DNA from: Buchananella hordeovulneris
GTDB taxonomy: Bacteria; Actinomycetota; Actinomycetes; Actinomycetales; Actinomycetaceae
Direction of reading: 5' to 3'
Assembly: GCF_001907235.1 (NCBI RefSeq)
Contig: NZ_MQVS01000015.1
Location: forward strand, 1-45,064
Length of the DNA: 45,064 bases
In this document: positions 35,153-43,380 of the stretch, piece after piece
Layout: each line of letters opens with the position of its first letter
Position numbering within the stretch: the stretch's first letter is position 1
Made by a program: the position numbers and the translations under genes
The notes under the pieces: generated by a model
Told to the model about the DNA's origin: nothing
The model's input: the letters and a program-made list of their open reading frames with translations, nothing else
Database searches by the model: none

Positions 35153-35820
35153 GGTGCCTCCGGGGCGCCAAAACGGTAGCCAGCACCGGGCACGGTATGG
35201 ATGACCCACGGGTCACCGAGCTTGCGACGCAGGTGCGAGATGGTGACCCGGATGGAGTTGGTAAACGGATCGGCGTTAGCGTCCCACGCCTTCTCCAGTA
35301 GCGTCTCGGCGGACAGCACGCCGCCGTCGGCCGCCATGAGCACGTGCAACACCGCGAATTCTTTCGGACTTAAGCGCACCACCAGCCCGTCGCGCGTCAC
35401 CTCCCGCCGAAACGAGTCCAGGCGCACCCCCGCCTGCTCCAGCACCGGGGCGGTGGCCTGCCCGAGCCGGCGGCCGAGGGCCCGCACCCGCGCCACCAGT
35501 TCGGGGAACTCAAAGGGTTTGACGAGGTAGTCGTCGGCGCCCAGCTCAAAACCACCCACGCGCGCCCCCAGGGTGCGGGCCGCGGTCAGCATCAGCACGC
35601 GCACCGTCGGCTGGGTACGGGTCAGGTGCGCGCACACTTCGTCGCCGTGCACCTGCGGCAGGTCCCGGTCGAGCACGACGACGTCGTAGGCATTGACCGC
35701 TACCTCAGCGAGGGCGGTGGCCCCGTCGTAGGCCACGTCCACAGCGAAAGCCTCGCGCCGCAGCCCGGTGGCAATAGCGTCGGCCAAGTAGGTCTCGTCC
35801 TCGACCACTAACACCCGCAT
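35149..35820 (-). CDS. OmpR/PhoB-type response regulator
   Basis: A 223-residue regulator. The receiver domain (1-115) has the acidic pair ED (8-9), phosphoacceptor Asp51 in VVVLDRDLP, Thr79 in LMLTAAR and Lys101 in LVKPFEF. The C-terminal winged helix (130-220) ends SIRVTISHLRRKLG, then HTVPGAGYRF, typical of the OmpR class. The start is ATG 35820, with AAGGAGTGAAGG just upstream; a longer frame to 35964 has no start signal. It is co-transcribed with the histidine kinase through a four-base overlap, and divergent from the lipoprotein gene across a 150-base intergenic region where its binding site should lie. Confidence 0.93.
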   Translation of the reverse strand: MRVLVVEDETYLADAIATGLRREAFAVDVAYDGATALAEVAVNAYDVVVLDRDLPQVHGDEVCAHLTRTQPTVRVLMLTAARTLGARVGGFELGADDYLVKPFEFPELVARVRALGRRLGQATAPVLEQAGVRLDSFRREVTRDGLVVRLSPKEFAVLHVLMAADGGVLSAETLLEKAWDANADPFTNSIRVTISHLRRKLGDPWVIHTVPGAGYRFGAPEAP

Positions 35821-35970
35821 TCCTTCACTCCTTCTGCCGCGCTCAGGGTAGCGCCGGGCCAGGTTGCCGCAACGTAAACGTTTTTCTTCACCGGCTGGCA
35901 ACACGGCAGCGCGTTTAGTGGACGTAGTGGCGGCCAAGAGGCAGCCAAGGCAACAGAAAGGCAAAGAGCT

Positions 35971-36459
35971 ATGCGTATCCGACAGTTGGGGACGGTAGCA
36001 GCGGTACTGGGATGTGTGCTGGGGTTGGCGGCGTGCGGGCAGCAGGCCGACGCCGGGAGCGCGGCCACAGCTGGCGCCACTTCGTGGACAGATGAGACGG
36101 ACCTGGCCCTCGTCCAGTGCCTACGAGACGAGGGCATCGCGATCTCCGACCCGCAACCGGGCGGGCTACCGGTCTTCGAATCAGACGAAAACTTGGACCC
36201 TGCCGCCTTCGAGGCGGCAGCGAAGAAGTGCGGGGAGAAACTGGGGCTGCCGCCGGATTCCTTCGCCCCGATCAGCGACCAGGAGTCCCTGGATCTGGCG
36301 GTGCAAATGGCCGAATGCCTGCGCACCAAGGGCCACGACGTGCCCGATCCGCTGGCGGGGCAGGATCTGCAGATAGCCGAAAGTGTCCCCCAGTCCGACT
36401 TGGAGGCCTGCTTCCAGCAGGTCGACTCCCAGCGGCCGGGCGGGGAGGAAACCAAGTGA
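35971..36459 (+). CDS. Small secreted lipoprotein of the MacAB-type operon
   Basis: A 162-residue protein starting MRIRQLGTVAAVLGCVLGL with lipobox LAAC, so the mature protein is anchored through Cys26. The mature part is acidic and carries three further cysteines in CLRDEG, KKCGEK and ECLRTKG/EACFQQ surroundings. This pattern is common in actinobacterial lipoproteins encoded next to adaptor/ABC genes. The start ATG 35971 has AAAGG and AGAG upstream. The stop shares four bases with the adaptor gene's GTG, so it is co-translated with the efflux system. A ligand-binding or accessory role for the pump is inferred. Confidence 0.82.
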   Translation: MRIRQLGTVAAVLGCVLGLAACGQQADAGSAATAGATSWTDETDLALVQCLRDEGIAISDPQPGGLPVFESDENLDPAAFEAAAKKCGEKLGLPPDSFAPISDQESLDLAVQMAECLRTKGHDVPDPLAGQDLQIAESVPQSDLEACFQQVDSQRPGGEETK

Positions 36460-37547
36460 GGCGCAAAGCTGGGCTGGTCGCTGGGGCGGCACTGGTAGCG
36501 GTGGCCCTCACCGGCGGCGGCATCTATCTTGCCGGGTGGCGGCCGGGTGGCGCCCCCGCCCCCGCGGCGACCGCGTCGCTACCGGGGAAGACCGACACGA
36601 TCTCCCGGGGAGATTTGACGGGCACTGTCAGCGCCACCGGCACGTTGCGCTTCGCTGACTCGTACACGTTCAAGCTGCCGCTGGAAGGGGTGGTGGTCTC
36701 GCTGCCCACCCCCGGCACCACCTTGGAGGCCGGGCAGCGAATCGCCACCATCGGCGATAAGCAGGCGTATTTGTGGGCAGGCAGCCTCCCGGCCTGGCGG
36801 GAGTTCAACATCGACATGACCGACGGGGCCGACGTTGCTCAACTGGAGACAGCCCTGCGGGACATGGGGCATTTTTCTGGCGAACCGAATGAACGCTTTG
36901 ACTGGGCCACCCATAATGCGGTCAAGAGCTGGCAGAAGTCGGTGGGGCTGCCACAAAACGGGGAGTTGCCGCTTGGCACCGTCGTTTTTTCGGACTCGGC
37001 GTTGCGGGTGGGTAGTCTGCGCAGCCGGGTCGGCGCTCTCCAGCAGGCTGGCGGCGAGCTGTTCGAAGCGTCGCGCGCCAACCAGGTGGTCAACGTGCAA
37101 CTAAAACTGCAAGACCAGGCGGTGGCGCAGCTTAACAATCCCGTCACCATTCGCCTCCCCGGGGGCGAGACGGCCACCGGGAAGATCACGGAGGTTGGCA
37201 CCCCGCTGGAGAAGAACACGGGAGCTGGCAACGCTGGGCAGGACGATGAGCGGAAAGAACGCATCATCCCGGTGACCGTCACCCCGGACGACGCGGCCGC
37301 CACCGCCAAATACCAGGAGATCACGGTCACCGTGGACCTGCCGAGCGAGTCCCGCCCTGACGTGTTGTCCGTCCCGGTGGGGGCACTCTTGGTGTACGAC
37401 GCGCAGCGCTTCGGAGTCGAAATCGTGGAAGACGATGGCCGCACCCGCCGCGTCCCCGTCACCACCGGCCTGTTCGCGGCGGGCCGGGTGGAAATCAGCG
37501 GCCCCGACGTGCAGGCGGGGCAGCGCGTGGTGGTGCCGAGCCGATGA
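36456..37547 (+). CDS. Periplasmic-adaptor (HlyD/MacA-like) protein with peptidoglycan-binding domain
   Basis: A 363-residue protein from GTG 36456 (GGGGAGG seven bases upstream). One N-terminal membrane helix (5-28) leaves the rest outside. DTISRGDLTGTVSATGTL (47-64) opens the adaptor barrel. Residues 125-175 form a peptidoglycan-binding (PG_binding_1) domain (VAQLETALRDMGHF...WQKSVGLPQNGEL). The beta-barrel region continues with VTIRLPGGETATGKITEVG and VLSVPVGALLV. This domain order is typical of actinobacterial adaptors of MacB-like exporters. It overlaps the ATPase gene by four bases. It would link the permease at 38238 to the cell wall. Confidence 0.87.
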   Translation: MRRKAGLVAGAALVAVALTGGGIYLAGWRPGGAPAPAATASLPGKTDTISRGDLTGTVSATGTLRFADSYTFKLPLEGVVVSLPTPGTTLEAGQRIATIGDKQAYLWAGSLPAWREFNIDMTDGADVAQLETALRDMGHFSGEPNERFDWATHNAVKSWQKSVGLPQNGELPLGTVVFSDSALRVGSLRSRVGALQQAGGELFEASRANQVVNVQLKLQDQAVAQLNNPVTIRLPGGETATGKITEVGTPLEKNTGAGNAGQDDERKERIIPVTVTPDDAAATAKYQEITVTVDLPSESRPDVLSVPVGALLVYDAQRFGVEIVEDDGRTRRVPVTTGLFAAGRVEISGPDVQAGQRVVVPSR

Positions 37548-38248
37548 GCACCTTGTTGTCACTCCGCGACGTGCGCCGCACCTACGGCCAACCGCCAGTG
37601 GCGGCCTGCGCTGGCGTGAGCCTGGAAATTGCCCGCGGGGAACTGGTGGCGATAGTTGGACCGTCCGGTTCTGGCAAATCGACGCTGCTGAACCTGATTG
37701 GCACCCTCGACCGTCCCACCAGTGGCCAAGTACTGCTGCACGGCACCGACGTCGGGCAATTGTCGGATGCCGCACTGTCTGCCATCCGTGCCCACGAAAT
37801 CGGCTTCGTCTTCCAGTCCTTCCACCTGGCGCAGGGCGTCAGCGCGCTCGATAACGTCGCCGACGGGTTGCTCTACCTGGGGGTCGGACGTGCCGAGCGG
37901 CGGCGACGCGCCCGCGCCGCCCTCACCCAGGTGGGGCTGGCCGAGCGGCTGACCCACCGCCCGCACCAGCTGTCGGGTGGGGAACAGCAGCGGGTGGCGA
38001 TCGCCCGCGCCGTCGTCGGCTCCCCGGCACTCCTGTTGGCCGACGAACCAACCGGCAACCTGGATTCCCAGGCCGGGGCCACCGTCATGGAGGTGTTGCG
38101 GGGCCTGCACGAGACCGGCACCACCATTGTCATCATCACCCACGACACGGAACTGGCCGCTACTCTGCCGCGCCAGATCACGATCCGGGACGGCCGGGTC
38201 GTCCGCGACTCTGCCGCAGCGACGGAAGGAGAACGCGATGCGCACTGA
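37544..38248 (+). CDS. MacB/LolD-type ABC transporter ATPase
   Basis: A 234-residue ATPase with Walker A GPSGSGKST (39-47), Q-loop FVFQSFHL, signature LSGGEQQ (143-149), Walker B LLLADEPTGNLD (Asp167, Glu168) and switch His200 in IITHD. Length and motifs match the LolD/MacB group, which powers mechanotransmission-type exporters. The start is ATG 37544, within the adaptor's stop overlap. The 3' end overlaps the permease start by 11 bases. It works with the permease at 38238-39437. Confidence 0.95.
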   Translation: MSTLLSLRDVRRTYGQPPVAACAGVSLEIARGELVAIVGPSGSGKSTLLNLIGTLDRPTSGQVLLHGTDVGQLSDAALSAIRAHEIGFVFQSFHLAQGVSALDNVADGLLYLGVGRAERRRRARAALTQVGLAERLTHRPHQLSGGEQQRVAIARAVVGSPALLLADEPTGNLDSQAGATVMEVLRGLHETGTTIVIITHDTELAATLPRQITIRDGRVVRDSAAATEGERDAH

Positions 38249-39437
38249 TATGTCTGCGCGCCGGGCCAAGCTGCGGCTGGTCGACCTGCTGCGGCTCGGT
38301 ATCGCCGGGATCAAGGCCCGCCCCACGCGGGCCGTGCTGTCCGCCTTCGGTATCGCGATCGGCATTGCGGCCATGATCGCGGTGGTGGGGGTATCCGCCT
38401 CCAGCCGGGCACAACTGGATCGCGAGCTCACCAAGTTGGGGACCAACCTGCTGCGCATCTCGGCGGGCCAGGACCTTTTCGGCAAGCAGACCAAACTGCC
38501 GACCGACACCGTTGGCAAAGTGCAACTCGTTGACGGCGTGCAGTCAGCGTCGTCCATCGCGACCCTGCAGCAACCCGTCTACCGGTCGCCGCTCGTGGAC
38601 CGCGCCGCCACCGGCGGTATCGCCCCGACAGTGGCCGAATTGTCGCTGCCGCAGGTGGTGGGGGCACGGGTGCGCAGCGGCACCTGGCTGAATGACGCCA
38701 CGGCTACCTTCCCGGCTACCGTGCTCGGCGACAGGGCAGCCCGCCGCCTGGGAGTCGTCTCGCCCGGCACCCAAGTGTGGCTCGGCGGCAGCTATTTCAC
38801 GGTCATCGGCATCCTGGAGCCCGCCAAACTGGCTCCAGAGCTGGATGCGGCGGCCCTCATCGGGGCGCCCATTGCTACCCATCTCTTCGGCTACGACGGT
38901 TCCCCCACCACCGTCTATGAACGGAGTGAGGAGGCACTCGTGGAACGAGTGCGTGGCGTCCTGGCCCGCACCGTCGCGCCCGATAATCCGCAAAACGTAC
39001 AAGTCTCACGGCCGTCAGACGTGCTGGCCGCGAAAGCCGCCGCCGATCAGGCCTTCACCGCGCTGCTGGTGGGCGTGGGATCTATCGCCCTGTTTGTGGG
39101 CGGTATCGGGGTGGCCAACACGATGATCATCTCGGTGCTGGAACGCCGCCGAGAGATCGGGCTGCGGCGCTCCCTGGGGGCGCGCTGGCAGCACATTCTG
39201 TCCCAGTTCTTGGCCGAGGCGCTCACGCTGGCCGGGCTGGGCGGCCTGACCGGTTGCGTGCTGGGGGTCGGGGTGACCGCGGTGGTTGCCAACGCACACG
39301 GGTGGCCGTTCGCCCTGCCCGCCTACATTGTGGCGGCCGGTTTCGGGGCGACGGTCGTGATTGGGGCGCTGGCCGGGCTGTATCCCGCCGTGCGCGCGGC
39401 CCGCATTCCGCCCACCGCGGCCCTCATGCTGCAATAG
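38238..39437 (+). CDS. MacB-type ABC transporter permease
   Basis: A 399-residue permease from ATG 38238 with GGAAGGAG upstream. The first helix (AVLSAFGIAIGIAAMIAVVG, about 34-53) is followed by a large extracellular MacB_PCD-type domain (about 55-270). Three further helices follow, including VGSIALFVGGIGVANTMII and AYIVAAGFGATVVIGALAGL. The coupling-helix motif ERRREIGLRRSLGA and the ending YPAVRAARIPPTAALM are classic for this family. With the adaptor and ATPase it forms an exporter for peptides, antibiotics or lipoproteins. Because a histidine-kinase pair is divergent next door, regulated antimicrobial-peptide export or resistance is the likely role. Confidence 0.93.
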   Translation: MRTDMSARRAKLRLVDLLRLGIAGIKARPTRAVLSAFGIAIGIAAMIAVVGVSASSRAQLDRELTKLGTNLLRISAGQDLFGKQTKLPTDTVGKVQLVDGVQSASSIATLQQPVYRSPLVDRAATGGIAPTVAELSLPQVVGARVRSGTWLNDATATFPATVLGDRAARRLGVVSPGTQVWLGGSYFTVIGILEPAKLAPELDAAALIGAPIATHLFGYDGSPTTVYERSEEALVERVRGVLARTVAPDNPQNVQVSRPSDVLAAKAAADQAFTALLVGVGSIALFVGGIGVANTMIISVLERRREIGLRRSLGARWQHILSQFLAEALTLAGLGGLTGCVLGVGVTAVVANAHGWPFALPAYIVAAGFGATVVIGALAGLYPAVRAARIPPTAALMLQ

Positions 39438-39447
39438 TTCCGGCGAG

Positions 39448-39475
39448 CCCGGGCGCCTGGGCGCAGGCGCCCGGG
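39448..39475 (+). terminator. Terminator hairpin of the MacAB-type operon
   Basis: A perfect 11-base-pair stem, CCCGGGCGCCT / AGGCGCCCGGG, with a six-base loop lies 10 bases after the permease stop. G-rich sequence follows, with no T-run. Confidence 0.75.
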
Positions 39476-39514
39476 GGCGGCGCGGGCCGGGGCGGCGCGG
39501 GCCGGGGGCGGAGG

Positions 39515-39588
39515 CGCCCTAGATGTCTACCCACGCGCCTCATCCGGTGTATATGGCGCCTGTGCCCTGCCCATGGCAAGTTAGGGCG
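39515..39588 (-). repeat. 74-bp interspersed element, copy C (inverted)
   Basis: Read on the minus strand it begins CGCCCTAACTTGCCA, has the core GCGCCATATACACCGGAT and ends TAGGGCG. It is exactly 74 bases, like copies A and B, but diverged in the arms. It directly precedes a gene that has lost its 5' end. Confidence 0.8.
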
Positions 39589-39615
39589 GCTCATCGAGTG
39601 GAACCGCTGCGGTAA

Positions 39616-40200
39616 CCTGCCTACCAACTCGACACCACTGTCTCCATCGCGACCGGAATCAGGATCTGTGGTGCTGTCAAGGCGGAGAAAGACTTTCCGC
39701 TCTACCACGACCCACAGTTCATCGCTGACGAGGACACCTGCTATTCCGCCACCGTGAAGCATTTTGGGGAACCAGATAGCACCGAGGGCACGGAGGATGG
39801 CGTGGCGTACTGGCAGACCGGTTCGGGGCGCAGCCCTGATCTGGGCGGGGACCGCCTGCGGCAGGCGTTGGAGCAGTGGCGGCAGTGCATGGCCCCACTC
39901 GGGATTGCCTACTTAACCACTCCGCTGGAGTTTCCCACTCCCGCGCTGGCAAACCAGTGGCAGTTGAATAGCGATATTCCGCTGCTGGAACTTGGCGATT
40001 CCCCGTCGGCTGACGAGGTGCGGATCGCGGTCCACGACGCCACCTGCCAGGAGTCCTCCGGCTGGGCGCAGGCCTACTACGAGGAATCGTGGCGCGTCGA
40101 CGAGGAGTTCGTGCGGGAGAACTACGCCGAGCTGGAGGCGTTGCAGGCCGAGTACGCGGATTTGGGCCGCCGCTACGAGGCCGCCATCGCGGCGCGGTGA
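39616..40200 (+). pseudogene. Secreted-protein-like gene without a proper 5' end
   Basis: The frame is open from the TAA at 39613 to the stop at 40200, but it has no ATG, GTG or TTG until GTG 39754, which lacks a ribosome-binding site. Protein-like sequence is seen before that GTG (YHDPQFIADEDTCYSATV), so the gene probably began further upstream and lost its signal peptide. The downstream 148 residues contain WRQCMAPLGI and DATCQESSGWAQAYYEES, and end in a Glu/Ala-rich helix (ELEALQAEYADLGRRYEAA). The paired-Cys style resembles that of the lipoprotein at 35971, without clear similarity. If translated from 39754 it would be a short cytoplasmic protein. Confidence 0.5.
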
Positions 40201-40274
40201 CGGGGGCGGGCCGTCGCTAGGTTGCGACACGGCGCGGCGCTAACGTGTTGGCTCTCACCTCTAGGCTGTGGGCC

Positions 40275-43256
40275 ATGCAGAGACAGCTCATCTTCCAAGA
40301 CAGCAAATCGGACAAGTTTTGGCACGTGCAGACCGATGGCACGCAGGTCACTGTGTGTTACGGCCGTCGTGGCACCGCGGGCACCACGAAAACCAAGGAG
40401 TACGCCAGCGAGGAAGCTGCCGTCGCCGAGGCGGAGAAGCTGGTGGCCCAGAAGATGAAGAAGGGCTACGTCGACGACCCGCACCCCACCCCGCACCGCC
40501 TCACCCCCGTCACGCCGACCCCGCCAAGCACCGGTAAAAAATCGGCCAAAAAATCGGCAGCTGAGCCCGCTCCGCCTGGCGACGAGCCCGCGGCACAGGC
40601 CCCGGCGGCGGAGCCCGAGCCCGCCCCGGCTCCACTGGAGGTCTCCGACGCTGCCGCCGAGGACCTGGGGCTGCTGCTGTCGCCGTTTGAGCAGCTGTAC
40701 GACAGCAACGCCGAGGTCACCCTCGACGTGGAAGATGACCCGTTCGACCCGCAGGCGGAAGCTGAGCGCGCGGCCCGCATACTGGAGGTGGTGACGTACT
40801 CCGACGGTTACAGCAAGCAGGAGCGCTGGCAGTTCCTTCAGCCACTGTTCACGAAGTTCCCGAGCCAGGGGCGTCGGGATTGGTGGCGGGCGTATTTCAA
40901 GGAGCACGAGGTGAAGACCCGCTCGTGGCGGACTTCCGATTCTGGTATTCCCACGTGGGCGCACGAGCTGTTGCGCATCAAATGGGACAAGGACGTGTGG
41001 AAGATCTTGGCCAGCGAACAGCGAAGGTTGACGACTTACCTGTGGATGCGGGCCCTGTTGCCGTCCCTGCCCGCTGAACAGGTGGAGTCCGCCCGCGCGC
41101 ACCTGCCGAGCGAGGTCCCGAGTCTCCACCAACCCAACCGGTGGGGCGGGGCGTCGGTCGATGGGCGGAAGCTGTTTGAGGCCTGGGCATTGGGGGCAGT
41201 CGATCCGGACACAGTGCGGGCGCGCCTGGCGGAGGTAGAAAGCGGCTACTTCACCGACGACTGGGACAACCGGGCGCTCATTGCCTTGCTCGCGCCGACG
41301 CCAACGGAGCGAGTGGCGTGGGCGCGCCGCACCCGGGCACGCATCGTCGAGTGGGACGGCGTCGTGCCGTGGCTGGTGGGCACCGGCCGGGAGGGCTTTG
41401 GCCTGCTCCTGCACTGGATCGAGGGGCAAAGCCGAGACATCGCCCAAGCGCTGCTCGCCAAGGCCGCCGACACCGCGCACGGCCCCGGGGCGGCGAGCCT
41501 CTTCCTGGACGCGATGTCGACCAAGGCCGGGCCGGTAGCCGAGCAGTGGATTCGCACGCACCTGCCCCAGTGTTTGGCCGCCCGGCTGACTCCCAGCCAG
41601 GCCGACGCCCTGATTCCGTTCCTGCGCAAGCTGCCGGTCGAGCAGCTCCGGTCCTTGCAGGACAGCACTGCGGGAACGACGCGCACGGCGATCGAACGGG
41701 TGCTGCACGAGGCGACGCTGCCGTTCCTGCCCGCGGAGACGGAGTGGTGGCAGCAGGCCGCCACCGAGCTGCCTACCCCGCCGAAGAAGACGCAGTTCAC
41801 CCCCACGGGCCTGCCTCCGTTGCTGGTTGACGGCAGTCAGCGTCTCACCGAGGCCCAGACGGCTGCCCTGTTGCTGGCGCTGCGCAGCGCCACCGAGCAC
41901 CCGTTGGTGACCGCGGTGCGACAGCACACCAGCCGCGCCAACCGCGATGAGTTTGCGCTCGCGCTTTTCCGGGCCTGGATCGCCGCCGGGGCCCCGGCGA
42001 AGGAGTCGTGGGCGATGGAGAACGCGGGCTGGCTGGGCGATAGCGCCTTCGTCCAACACTTGACGCCGCTGATCCGGCAGTGGCCGGGCGAGAGTCAACA
42101 TCAGCGGGCCGTCAAGGGCTTGACGGCGTTGCGCAACGTCGCCACCGACGAGGCCTTGCAGCAGATCTCCGGTATCGCGGCCAAGGTCAAGTTCGCTGGG
42201 TTGAAGCGGCGAGCCGGGGAGGCGATGGATGAGATCGCGGCGCAGCGGGGCCTGACCCGCGACGAGCTGGAGGACCGGGTGCTGGCCGACGGCGGCCTGG
42301 ACGCGCGCGGGCAACGCACGTTTGACTACGGGGCCCGCCAGTTCTTGGCCTACGTCACCTCGGCGGGCAAGCTCGCCGCTCGCTTGCTGGACGGCGACGG
42401 CCGCCCCACCGGCAAGGTGCTCACCAACTTGCCTGCCGCCAACAAGAGCGACGACGCTGAGGCCGCCAAGGCCGCGAAGGCCGAGTTCACGGCGGTGAAG
42501 AAGACGGTCGCCACTCTCGCCAAGGTGCAGTTGGAGCGGTTCGAGCGGGCTATGATCACTGGCCGCAGTTGGAACGCCACCGACTTCACGACCCTGATCG
42601 CTCCGCACCCGGTGCTGCGGGGCTTGTTGGCGGGGATCGTGTGGGCGTTGTGGAGCCCAGACGGTGCCTTGGCCGCCACCGCCCGCATTGAGGACGGCGA
42701 GCTGCTTGACGCGACCGACGAACCGGTGGATGCCACGGGCTTGACCATCACCGTCGCCCATCCGCTCGACCTGTCGCCCGCGGATCGTGCCGCATGGGCC
42801 CAGTCCCTGGCCGACTACGAGCTAACCACCCCGTTTAAGCAGTTGGACCGGCCGGTGCTGACGTTGTCGCCCGCGCAGGGGGATCAGACCCTGCTGGTGG
42901 ATATCCCGAAGCAGAAGATTGCACCCGGCAAGCTGTTCGGCACGTTCACGAAGAACGGCTGGCAACGCGGTGCCGTCTTGGATGCTGGGGGCTACACCGT
43001 TTTCGGGCTGCCGGTGCCTGCGGCGGGTATCACGGCGATCGCCACGTTCGATCCGGGCCTGTGGATCGGCAACCCGCTGGAGATGGAGGACCAGCAGCTC
43101 GACGAGGTCTACCTCGTTGAGGGGGCTATTGATCCGGCGGAGCTGGATTACGGCTGGCGGCACGACCGCGTCGACTTCAAGCTGGTTCCCTGGAGTCAGG
43201 CCCCGGCCAAGATCGTGAGCGAGGTGCTGAGCACCTTGGAGCAGATGATCGCCTGA
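40275..43256 (+). CDS. WGR-domain / DUF4132 protein, MolR/YehI-like
   Basis: A 993-residue protein from ATG 40275 (MQRQLIFQDSKSDKFW). No good ribosome-binding site is seen, so the start rests on the domain boundary. Residues 3-65 form a WGR domain (core VCYGRRGTAG, with Tyr for Trp), a fold that binds nucleic acid ends in PARPs. A Lys/Pro/Ala-rich linker (66-125) follows. Residues 130-700 are HEAT-like helical repeats (PFEQLYDSN, RDWWRAYFKEHE, PWLVGTGREGF). The C-terminal DUF4132 region includes FDYGARQF, PHPVLRGLLAGIVWALW and YGWRHDRVDFKL. E. coli MolR/YehI proteins have this build and lie next to yehL-yehM-yehP-yehQ, whose partners occur 8 kb upstream here. The function is unknown. Confidence 0.85.
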   Translation: MQRQLIFQDSKSDKFWHVQTDGTQVTVCYGRRGTAGTTKTKEYASEEAAVAEAEKLVAQKMKKGYVDDPHPTPHRLTPVTPTPPSTGKKSAKKSAAEPAPPGDEPAAQAPAAEPEPAPAPLEVSDAAAEDLGLLLSPFEQLYDSNAEVTLDVEDDPFDPQAEAERAARILEVVTYSDGYSKQERWQFLQPLFTKFPSQGRRDWWRAYFKEHEVKTRSWRTSDSGIPTWAHELLRIKWDKDVWKILASEQRRLTTYLWMRALLPSLPAEQVESARAHLPSEVPSLHQPNRWGGASVDGRKLFEAWALGAVDPDTVRARLAEVESGYFTDDWDNRALIALLAPTPTERVAWARRTRARIVEWDGVVPWLVGTGREGFGLLLHWIEGQSRDIAQALLAKAADTAHGPGAASLFLDAMSTKAGPVAEQWIRTHLPQCLAARLTPSQADALIPFLRKLPVEQLRSLQDSTAGTTRTAIERVLHEATLPFLPAETEWWQQAATELPTPPKKTQFTPTGLPPLLVDGSQRLTEAQTAALLLALRSATEHPLVTAVRQHTSRANRDEFALALFRAWIAAGAPAKESWAMENAGWLGDSAFVQHLTPLIRQWPGESQHQRAVKGLTALRNVATDEALQQISGIAAKVKFAGLKRRAGEAMDEIAAQRGLTRDELEDRVLADGGLDARGQRTFDYGARQFLAYVTSAGKLAARLLDGDGRPTGKVLTNLPAANKSDDAEAAKAAKAEFTAVKKTVATLAKVQLERFERAMITGRSWNATDFTTLIAPHPVLRGLLAGIVWALWSPDGALAATARIEDGELLDATDEPVDATGLTITVAHPLDLSPADRAAWAQSLADYELTTPFKQLDRPVLTLSPAQGDQTLLVDIPKQKIAPGKLFGTFTKNGWQRGAVLDAGGYTVFGLPVPAAGITAIATFDPGLWIGNPLEMEDQQLDEVYLVEGAIDPAELDYGWRHDRVDFKLVPWSQAPAKIVSEVLSTLEQMIA

Positions 43257-43260
43257 CGTT

Positions 43261-43294
43261 GGGGGAGGGGCAGTCTGCGGGCTGTCCCTCCCCC
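43261..43294 (+). terminator. Hairpin after the WGR/DUF4132 gene
   Basis: GGGGGAGGGGCAG pairs with CTGTCCCTCCCCC (13 pairs with one G-U) around an eight-base loop, four bases after the stop. The sequence soon turns T-rich (GTTTCTTG). The next gene begins about 85 bases later and so needs its own promoter or read-through. Confidence 0.75.
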
Positions 43295-43380
43295 GCGCCC
43301 CTGTTTCTTGTCTCAGCGCCTCAGCGCGAGCCCTTGCCGGGCCGCGGGTTTCCTGCGGCCGTGACCGAACTGGAGTTGTC

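Larger units (their letters stand above)
39438..39753. other. Gap after the permease: terminator, 74-bp repeat and gene remnant
   Basis: The stretch holds a strong hairpin (39448-39475), short GGCGGCGCGGGCCGGGG-type direct repeats (39476-39510), repeat copy C (39515-39588), and then an open frame without a start that leads into the gene at 39754. Confidence 0.6.

Noticed and set aside
40173-42761. A 860-codon minus-strand frame opposite the WGR/DUF4132 gene
   Set aside because: Same shadow signature. The plus strand encodes a recognisable protein with a paralogue next door.
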